A stretch of 32,500 bases of DNA from positions 111,535-144,034 of the forward strand of contig JAHBMJ010003326.1 of NCBI GenBank assembly GCA_018398765.1, given 5' to 3'. The DNA comes from Chromera velia (taxonomy: Eukaryota > Sar > Chromeraceae). Numbering within the stretch: the stretch's first letter is position 1; every line of letters begins with the position of its first letter. A program made the position numbers and the translations under genes. The notes beneath the pieces were generated by a model. That model made no database searches and was not told the DNA's origin. It saw only the letters and a list, made by a program, of their open reading frames with translations. Shown piece by piece: positions 22,301-30,016 of the stretch.

Positions 22301-22953
22301 GACTTCCTTCTTCTCCAGGAGATCCGTGGCAGATAGAGACACAGAGAAGGTGTCACCAGGGGCATGGATCATCATCGCCAGTCTGTCAGGATCGTATCTG
22401 CACAAACGCACATTAAATAGTCAATGGCGATATTGATACCCGTGCAACAAAAAAAGATCCTTTTCAATTGATCGAGTTGGTTATGCGTCTGTTTTGTCTG
22501 CCTCCCTACATGTGCGTCATCCCTCCCTTCCTGGCAAAAACAAACCGACGGACCCGATGTTTCTCAGCTGGTTGATCAGAAGCTCTGACTCGTCTGCGTT
22601 CCCCTGCTGGCTGAGACCTCCGAAGAAAGACTCTGCAGAGACTTCTGAGACGTCCACAACTTCTGCCTCTTCCGTTCGGGGGTCGTAGACGGACACCTTC
22701 TGCACACCTCCCTCAGTGAAAGGACATGCGACCTGCACCAACGATTCAGAGACGTGTCTGTACGGCTTTGATCGACATGATTTGTTTGTCAGGCATTTCT
22801 GAAAGAAGCCAGATGAGAATGTTCTGAGAAACGTACCGGAAAGTCGCACTGCAGTGCCTTGAGAAATGTCTTGGCCTTCTCTGATGAGTTGACCCCAACA
22901 TCCGCGTAGAACCTTTGCGCCTTTCGGAGCTTTGCAAATGTCGCAGAAGGCAT
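16307..22953 (-). CDS. Spliced gene for an unrecognised ~1050-residue protein
   Basis: Start ATG is 22953-22951 (MPSATFAKLRKAQRFY) and stop TAA is 16309-16307. Exons, minus strand: 22953-22837, 22732-22554, 22397-22181, 21869-21730, 21380-20720 (alternative below), 20432-20278, 20036-19799, 19491-19412, 19153-19018, 18645-18359, 17892-17703, 17361-16942, 16645-16307. All phases join, giving 1052 codons. I do not recognise a family. The N-terminal half looks beta-rich with an acidic/Ala patch. The middle and C-terminal half are helical, with hydrophobic runs in the 18645-18359 exon (GWLLVYIICKSIRTL; RGLLWLLATTLASG) too short and broken to call firm membrane helices. A Lys/Arg-rich helical segment (17892-16942) and a Pro/Ala/Gly linker follow. 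Donors are mixed (GTACGT, GTTGGT, GTGTGC, GTCAGC, GTAAGT); acceptors are mostly GCAG. Lineage-specific cytosolic scaffold is only a guess. Confidence 0.75.
16839..16926 (+). repeat. CT and GT runs in the last intron of the minus-strand gene
   Basis: CT tracts at about 16839-16852 and 16888-16906, then a GT tract at about 16911-16926, lie within the intron 16941-16646 just after its donor GTCAGC (read on the minus strand). Confidence 0.85.
20703..20849 (-). other. Ambiguous splice region inside exon 5 of the minus-strand gene
   Basis: Two models keep phase. Model B is one exon down to 20720 with donor GTGTGC. Model A ends the exon at 20839 with a stronger donor (GTGAGG), removes a 98-nt intron and adds a 38-nt mini-exon 20740-20703 ending in donor GTCAGC, the same donor as two other introns of this gene. 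Model A gives 1025 codons and model B 1052. Only transcript data can decide; alternative splicing is possible. Confidence 0.5.
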
Positions 22954-23903
22954 CTTTGAAAAGCTCCAAAGAACCGGAAACCGACTCAGTCACCCTCAAA
23001 AGATCCCTTGTCACTTCTCTCTTGCTGCAACTAAAAAGAATACAGGAGCTCAAGAGTCGTGAAACGTTTCTGTTTCGTTTATGCGAGCAAGGACTGATTG
23101 CTTGTCCCACGCTAATGCGAGCGCGACAGAACAGTCAGAACTGAATTCAGAGCATCATGCATGACTCCGAACGTAGAAAGGGACCAAAAGGGCAGGTCAT
23201 GCACAGCCAGATAATAAGAATTGAATAACTTTGAACACCCCAGAACCTCTTTTCCGTCCGATGAGCCGAGCCAAAGTTGCAGTTGTCAGTCTGACTCAGT
23301 CAAACCCATGTCAAAGTTACAGTCAAACCCCTCCCTGACTTCCCCGCGCCGGGGCCACAAGAATCGCGAAGCGCGGCCGCAAGTTCGGCAACCTCATGCA
23401 CGGTGAGAATCAGTGTGTCTTCGACTGAGGGTGCCATAGGGTGCCAGTGTGCCAGAGTTTAATTTGTCAATGTGCCACTGTGGCACTGTCAATCTGCACT
23501 GTCTGTGTCCACAGGCAAACTGCAGATGACTGCAGCTGCAGTGCAGCGATCTGCAGGACACCGTAGCGCAGTGTGTTCACACCTCAGTGGCACTGACCAT
23601 CCTGCAACTGCTCCGGGGGACTCCATCTTAGGCAGTGATTGGATGGACCAATGCGGAACAAGATGGATCGGCCCCTGTAAGCTTGAATCACGGATCATTT
23701 GATGTCACATTTTCCCCCGGGAAATTCCCCGACTTTCCTGCCTTGTGTGACTGTGCCAAACAAAAAGCATGCGTAGTCTCTCTCTCTCTGTCTCTCTTTG
23801 TATCGCGCACACTGAGTAACAGTCTCACATTTCTGGATCTCCTCACAACAGGTGCTCCGGCAGGGTCCTGAGCATAACCAGATCGCCTCCACTCCCTGGC
23901 TCC
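22954..23903. promoter_or_regulatory. Shared 5' spacer between two genes pointing away from each other
   Basis: This 950-nt spacer separates the start codon of the minus-strand gene from that of the plus-strand RBR ligase gene and must hold both promoters and 5' UTRs. No clear TATA box was seen near either start. It contains a perfect inverted repeat GTGCCAC-T-GTGGCAC at 23472-23486, several nearby GTGCCA copies (about 23428-23452) and a cluster of CTGCAG/CAGCTGCAG motifs (23520-23560). A GC-rich patch lies near 23341-23390. These are candidate regulatory motifs by inference only. Confidence 0.45.
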
Positions 23904-25244
23904 ATGGGCCAGGCTCTGGTGGCACCGTGGAGGTTGTCATGGAGGCAAACCAATCCAGGCCCTGAGACGTCAGGGGAAGCTGACGGACGATTCTTGTGTG
24001 TGATCTGCCTCGAACACATTCCCTCCAGCAGCGTCATCAGGACTGAGTGCGGCCACCACGCTCACGTGCAGTGCGTCCAGCAAGGAACTCGTGTTGCCAT
24101 ATCCGAAGGGGGTGGGCCTCTTGTGAGGTGCACGGACAGCGAGTGCAGAACCGTTCTGACGCAGACGGATATTTTGCAGGCCTTTGGGGGGCGGACTCGG
24201 GAAGTGGCAGCGTATGTTGACGTTATATTTCACCACCAAACGCCTTCACTTTTGTCATGTCCCAGAGAAGGATGTCGCTTCTGTTTTGAGCCTATTGTAG
24301 AGGAGGGGAGACAAGGGGGGGCTCTATTCATTTGCCCCCAGTGCAAGTTTCGATTTTGCGGCTCCTGCAGACGTGAATTCCATTTAGGGTCTTGCGTTGA
24401 AGCTCGTCAGTGGCACCACAGGTGGCAGATCTGGGTGGGGGGGAGAGGTCGAGAGGGGTCACATGATTCCGCGGCTGCTGCGAACCGTCGGTCTGCTCGT
24501 GAGGTTGTGAGACAGTATGTGAAGGATGAGCGATGGAAAGAGGCCAACTGTCGTGTATGCCCTCATTGCAGTCGGGTTGTGAATCGTTTGGACGGGTGCA
24601 ATACCATGAGGTGCGGATATGATGTTGACTCTGGGGGCAACCGTCAGCAGGGGTGTGGCGGGCAATTCAACTGGGAGCAGGCCCCTCGCTACGTCTCTGA
24701 CCTTCCTGTCAACAGGGATTTGGAGTCCCTCATCAGCGCACGAGAAGCGGGGCGAGTGCACAACCTTCAGCACGATGTGCCGTGCAGTGGCTGTCACTCA
24801 CGCCCTTCCATCGGTCTGCTCTTCCAGTGCGTTCAGTGCCCGTCCTTCTTCGTTTGCGAACTTTGCGATCGACGTGGTCTCTCTGAGCGACACGGCAAAG
24901 ATTCAGGGCACTTCTTTCGCTTTGACACCCAAGAGGCCCAAAGGGGTAGAGGTTCTGCAACGAGACCGGGGACAGTGAGCGCGACCAGCACTTCTCGTGG
25001 TATTCGCCTGTCTCTACGGCCCGATTGGCGTACGGCGATTGAGGAAGTGGACGGCGTTCTCCGACCCGGGGGGCGCCCAGCAGGAGGTAGATACAGAGCA
25101 AACCAAAGAGAGTCTGAGTGCACGGAGTGGTGTAGAGGGCTCGCTGAATGCATCGACGCTCTTGTGACATTTGTTTTCCAGTACCTTCTCTTTCTGATTA
25201 TTGTGCTTTTTTCACTCCTGTTGCTGCCTTTCCTGCTGTCGTGA
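23904..25244 (+). CDS. RBR-type E3 ubiquitin ligase with ZZ finger and C-terminal membrane anchor
   Basis: Intronless, 446 codons. RBR ligases take ubiquitin from an E2 at RING1 and pass it through a RING2 cysteine to the substrate. RING1 ligands: C32, C35, C49, H51, H54, C57, C76, C81. IBR: C119, C124, C144, C147, C152, C155, H160, C164. RING2: C219, C222, then GCNTMRC with C232 as the likely catalytic cysteine and C237, then CGGQFNW at 251-257, where canonical members usually have FCW. A ZZ zinc finger follows (C294, C297, C309, C312, C318, C321, H330, H336), a domain that often binds peptide termini. Residues about 420-446 form one long hydrophobic segment ending at the stop, so a tail-anchored membrane location is likely. 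The single exon contrasts with the intron-rich neighbours. The frame continues 47 codons past TGA with a second hydrophobic stretch. Confidence 0.9.
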   Translation: MGQALVAPWRLSWRQTNPGPETSGEADGRFLCVICLEHIPSSSVIRTECGHHAHVQCVQQGTRVAISEGGGPLVRCTDSECRTVLTQTDILQAFGGRTREVAAYVDVIFHHQTPSLLSCPREGCRFCFEPIVEEGRQGGALFICPQCKFRFCGSCRREFHLGSCVEARQWHHRWQIWVGGRGREGSHDSAAAANRRSAREVVRQYVKDERWKEANCRVCPHCSRVVNRLDGCNTMRCGYDVDSGGNRQQGCGGQFNWEQAPRYVSDLPVNRDLESLISAREAGRVHNLQHDVPCSGCHSRPSIGLLFQCVQCPSFFVCELCDRRGLSERHGKDSGHFFRFDTQEAQRGRGSATRPGTVSATSTSRGIRLSLRPDWRTAIEEVDGVLRPGGRPAGGRYRANQRESECTEWCRGLAECIDALVTFVFQYLLFLIIVLFSLLLLPFLLS

Positions 25245-25388
25245 TGCTGTAGGGGACTTTGTTGCGAAGTTTTGGGGCATCTGTGGTCAGGGGCCGACAG
25301 AGTCGTCGTTAGTACGACAGTGCCACTTCTCTTCTCGCTGGCCATCGTTCTTTCCACCGGTTGGTATCTGTACACGTTTTCGTCTTAG
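25245..25388 (+). other. In-frame extension after the RBR ligase TGA
   Basis: After TGA 25242-25244 the same frame runs 47 codons to TAG 25386-25388. It begins with a Cys-rich stretch (CCRGLCCEV) and contains a second hydrophobic helix-like segment (VPLLFSLAIVLSTGWYLYTF). This could be the original C-terminus cut off by a nonsense change, a readthrough extension, or chance. Confidence 0.35.
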
Positions 25389-25527
25389 TTCGGACGTGAA
25401 AAAAAAATCATTGCAGATGGGCCAGATATTGAGATGGCACATTAAATTCGGGGGGATTCAAGGAAACAGATCACGAAAAAAGGGCGTTTGGTTTTTGCGT
25501 TTTATTGGGGCTTCACGGCATTGCTCA

Positions 25528-25625
25528 TCAAGCTGAGTTAATCTTAGACCAACCCCCAGGAGGACACAAGCTGTGGTCAAGCTGAGTTAATCTTAGACCA
25601 ACCCCCAGGAGGACACAAGCTGTGG
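25528..25625 (+). repeat. Perfect 49-bp tandem duplication
   Basis: Two adjacent identical 49-bp copies (25528-25576 and 25577-25625), each starting TCAAGCTGAG and ending GCTGTGG. The absence of differences implies a recent duplication. It lies about 280 nt after the RBR gene stop, possibly in its 3' UTR. Confidence 0.95.
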
Positions 25626-27503
25626 TGGGAGGACCATGAAAGGGCTTGGAGGAATGAAGGAGGGGTCTGTGCCTGGGTGTGTGCCTGCCAGTAGGTCTGT
25701 GCAGTGAATGGAGACAGCGATAATTCTCTCTTGCACGTTGAATCTCTGAGGAAGTGCTAGACGAAGCGTTCCGTAAAAGCATCTGACGATCGATGCGTTT
25801 GGTCCTTTGGTGCCTACTAATAGTATTGCATGTATCTAATATCCGAGTCGTATCGATTCATACAAAGCAGTCTTCTAGGCAGTCTTGCTGCAGACTGCAG
25901 TTAGGTGCAGTATGAAACCTAAGTTCAAACCTTTTCTGATGGAGGCTTTTCATTTCTATAACACTGTAGATAACACTCATCTACACACTCATGCAAATCC
26001 TTCTCATCACTGCTGCATGGGCGTATATAAATTAATATTATGAAACCTATATAAGAGGAAACAGTTTTGTTAAACATCTTTAAATCTAGACTGTGCACTA
26101 TATTAAAAAAAAACAAAAGATAGGAAAAACTTTTTTTAAATGGATTTGATTATGATTTTTTTTTAAATTATTTTTCATGGCAGTCAACATGCAAACAACT
26201 GTTGTTCAAGTGTTGCATGAGTGTTGCATGGGATATTACATGAAAAATAAATATTTTTGTGTTGATAAATAAATAAAAAAAAAAAAGATCGGAAACTTTC
26301 TTGTTTTTTTTCTTTTTTTATTTATGGAGTGCAGAGCCTAATTTTAAGTCAGTAATATGAATTAACATTCACTTAAATTTTAAATTTTAAATTTTTTTTA
26401 CTATATTTATGCAGGGTAAAAAGATGACGTTATTAGACGTTATGAAGTCGCGTGGCATGGCTGGCAATCGACATCATATGAAGCAGCGTCGCTTATATGC
26501 AAGTACGCCCAGTAACGCCCTGCAAGAAGTATAAAAGCGTTTGAATTTTTGAAAAAAACTGCAAGTGTTAAGCTAGTTATTAAGTCAGAGTCCATCATTT
26601 AACAATCTGACTCACATGTTGTGATCTACCGAATGCTAGACACCTAACATGGGCCGATGTAGGCCGATGGCGATGGTATGATATAATAAAATGTAATATA
26701 ATGCTAGATATGATGAAGAAAATAGATGATGATGATGATGATGATGGATTACCTGAATATGGTGGAGATGGTTTGGAGCTTTGGATTTCTCAAAAATCGG
26801 TTTGGATATCTAATTTAAACCTGACATTTGGAGCACCTTCCTTATGTTTGATCTCTAAGTTACTAGGATATTTTATCTAGCGCTCAATCCTGCTGAAACT
26901 AAGTGTTAGCCCTCAGCGGCATTGCCAAGCAGGCCTGGGTGACGCACTGGGCCGAAGGCCCGGCGAAGGGATGCGAGGAGTACGTGCGGTCTCAAAGGAC
27001 CGGAGTGATTGACGCACGCCCTACACGTAAGCTATGCAACACTTTCCAAACAACACTTGAATGCGTTACACGGAATTAAACAAATAAACTGTATTGCAAT
27101 GAATAAAAAAAAATCATACAGAAATGACGATACAGATTCATTTTCTGTATTAAATAGAAGAAATACAGATGGTTCGAATATTAAATCCAAATAAATGAGA
27201 TTGGAAGATGAACAGCAAGATGTATAACAGTCTCGTGATGTAAAGTCTGAAGACTCAAACTAGAAGAAGAAACCAAACCACTGATGCACAGACTTTATAC
27301 GTAAGTTGATAGTCTTCACGCTGCCATCACGCTAGCCATTCCAAGAAAAGTGGTAGACAGAGCACGTTCTTTTTCATGACCTCTGTTTGTCTTTCGTTGT
27401 AGCTATCTCCGGAACCACACGATCGGGAAGGGCTTACCTTAACCTTTCTTTGCCAGCCAACCAGGCAGTCAATCAGTGGTTCTAGGAACTGTTTGAGGGG
27501 GAG
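25626..27503. other. Long spacer, mostly AT-rich, with short repeats
   Basis: No credible gene on either strand. About 25800-26900 is strongly AT-rich with poly-A/T runs. A (GAT)n run lies at about 26726-26747. A small GC-rich island (about 26920-27025) contains a perfect short hairpin, GGGCC-GAA-GGCCC at 26949-26961. The remainder up to 27503 is AT-rich, then mixed. No tRNA or rRNA signature was recognised. Confidence 0.65.
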
Positions 27504-29200
27504 ATGGCAGACGACCAGCAGCTGCAGCAGCAAATTGTCAACTTGCAGCAACAGCTGGCACAGTCGTAGACAGATCTGGTACAGGCATAGGCAGATTTTC
27601 AGACGGTGCAGCAGCAGGCATAACAGGTACAACAGCAGGCACAGCAGCACCAGGTAGCGGCGGCCGGGCCGCTGCCGCGGCGGCCCAGCAAACACAGCAG
27701 CAACAAGCCCAGCAGCAAGCCCAGCAGCAAGCTCAGCAATGCAACAAGCCCAGCAACAGGCCTAGCAACAAGCCTAGCAACAAGCCCAGCAACAAGCCCA
27801 GTAACAACTTTGAAGCCCAACAGCCTATCCAGCAACAGCAGCAGCAAAACCCGAACGATGTCGACCTCACCAAACTTAAGAACCTTGACATTCGCCCGCT
27901 GTTATTTTCTGTCCCAGACGTTCCCTATAAAAGATCAAACGGGCAAACCTATTCCAAAACTGAATATGGACTCCACCTGGTCGCCACGGCTTTCTTGACA
28001 GCTTCTGCTGGTTACGCTAAAATCCCCCGGAACCCCGCTTACAAAGCTCTAAGACAACTCTCTACCAGTCGGGCGACTTTTTCGGTAGATTGGGGTAACG
28101 AAAATGTGGAACTCTGATTCGTACTCTCCAATCCAGGATCTTTCTCATACACCCCTTACACTCTTTTGTAGAGTGGCTGCCTGGGCCTGAAGAGTGTTTC
28201 AGCATAACCCTGATTCCCTGGGGCTAGCCCTGGGGGGGGATAATTCCCATCACATGTATGCAGGTGGGCTTACTGATGAAAGGGGGCCCCTAGAGGGGCC
28301 CTAAAGAAAAAAAAGAGTGGGACAAATAAAGACCAGTGATAACAAGGACAGGCCCCCCAAAAAGCATTGAATTCTTTATCTGTATTCAAAAGTCCACCCC
28401 ATCCCCTCCTGCAGATGTGAGGGATGGCCCTCTCCTGCAAAATTCCATGTTCGTTCGGATTGAAGTGGCTTGCACTACAGAATGGAAGGGCGATGTGCAT
28501 GCCTTCCTGCCTGTATGTGTGCTAACGTGTGAACCAGCAGTTCTTAAGTGCCTTCCCGAAGAATCTAAACGACTTCTACGGCGCAGACAATGTCATGGCT
28601 GGGGTTGATGTCACAGAGCTGTTGTGGATGCTGAGAGCCATGTACGGACTCAAACTGGTAAGTTGGACGTGGAAAAAAAAAGAGACAATGACCTTAGATG
28701 AAGCCAGACGGGTGCTTCCATGCACTAAGGGCGTACTGAGAGCAGGCTCTCGAGATCTCAACAAGGGTTTTCTCAAAGAAAGACCGTGGGGTGCCGACGT
28801 GTCTCACACCATGCCGTCAAGAGACTTGTCTGAAGACATAGACTAGATGGTACTGTTTCCGACGCTAAGTGAAAAAAGGTTGTGTGGGGCTCCATACGCT
28901 ATCGCCTGGAACAACGTTTTAAGGCTCCTGTGTATCCATGCCTAAGGCGTCCATGAAAGGTCATACCCCAGATCGTATGCGGTTATGATTGGGTTTCTTG
29001 AACCCTTTGACATGTGGGGGACCCAGCCTCCTCCCTCCACTTCTTTCTCTTTCACTCTAGCCTTTGTCAAAAAGGCTCCGCAAAACCAGGTCGAGCAGCA
29101 GACTGTTACACTGGCTCTGCAAGCACTGCTGACAGACTTATTGAGAGATCTATCAGGGAAGAGGGTGATTCAAGGGGCAGAACTGAGGGAGCTTTTGTGA
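27504..29200 (+). pseudogene. Broken intronless Gln-rich gene, family unknown
   Basis: ATG 27504 opens a Gln-rich frame broken by TAG 27567, TAG 27588 and TAA 27621. A frame change in the GCGG-rich stretch (about 27645-27685) leads into a frame that stays open to TGA 28115, first as CAG/CAA-rich repeats, then as a more complex domain (about 27850-28114). The same frame then meets TAG 28169, TAA 28205, TGA 28211 and TAA 28241. A shifted frame covers about 28414-28512. The earlier frame resumes at 28538 and runs, with TAG 28844 and TAA 28943, to TGA 29198-29200. The distal parts look like real protein (ADNVMAGVDVTELLWML; VTLALQALLTDLLRDL). I do not recognise the family. Mobile-element or virus-derived origin is possible but unproven. 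Some interruptions near 28167-28414 might be introns I cannot place. Confidence 0.5.
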
Positions 29201-30016
29201 CTTTTCCATAGTCACTGTAACCCTGATGTATGTCGAACACTAAATAAGTTCGCTCTGTAGAAGTGTGGAATCTTCATACCGCAGAGTGTAGCACAGTTAC
29301 AGGAATGGGGCATAATGGGGCGGAAGCACCAAAAAATTGAGGAAGATAAGGAAGAAGACTCGGAGAGGAAGAAAGAAGACGATTAAAGACGATAAAGGAA
29401 TGAATGACTGAAAAATAGAGTAAAATTCTTCATTGTTTAAACATATTTAGTCATTGACAAATAATTGTAAATGAGACGTGTCAATATAAGAAATTTTGTA
29501 ATTTAAGTTCCAATTTTTGCAAACAGTTTTTTTTTTTGTGATTGAGGTTTTTGTTATGCATGCCGCGTCCCCGTGTATGAGGGGCGGATCTAGCCTAGTC
29601 TGTCCAGTTTTTTTTTTTAATTATGATCTAGCTATAAGCGACGCACACTGCGGCATACTAATATTTTTTTTTCTGAAAAAAAAAATATATATGCGTTAAA
29701 GTATGTTAAAGTTGACATATAGGTTGACATATTTGTTTTAAATGTTCTTTTATTCTTCATCTAAACTTTTTTAAGCCGTTGTTTTATATGAAACATACGC
29801 GAATCGTATATTCAGCTTTTTGTTTGTTTGAGCTTCAATTAAGAAGCATCGTAACGCCTTAGATAACGCCATCATGAGTTCTTATAAATCTTGAGCAAGC
29901 CGTTTTCCTCGAGCGAGCCGTTCTCGTTGTAACAAGCGTGAACATACAAGTTCGTTGCTTGACTCACAAGAGAAGATTGTGCAGTATTAACAGAGAACGA
30001 CTGATCTGAAAGTGCA
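29201..30016. other. AT-rich spacer upstream of the MYND reading frame
   Basis: Nothing coding was seen. There are poly-A/T runs at about 29400-29720. A less AT-rich end (29870-30016) contains two related copies of a GAGC(A/G)AGCCGTT motif at about 29891-29925. The promoter of the following frame, if any, lies here. Confidence 0.6.

Noticed and set aside
22517-23110. Longer minus-strand frame with Cys pairs (FCDICKAP) resembling a zinc finger
   Set aside because: It is a shadow frame. The correct frame starts at ATG 22953 and joins the next exon in phase at a GTACGT donor.
26530-26537. TATAAAAG element
   Set aside because: A perfect TATA-like word, but in AT-rich DNA with no gene start at a sensible distance.
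26949-26961. GGGCC-GAA-GGCCC hairpin as a terminator or RNA gene
   Set aside because: The stem is only 5 bp and no RNA family is recognisable around it; recorded only within the spacer.
27599-27847. Leu-rich minus-strand ORF
   Set aside because: Antisense of the CAG/CAA-rich repeat of the plus-strand Gln-rich gene.
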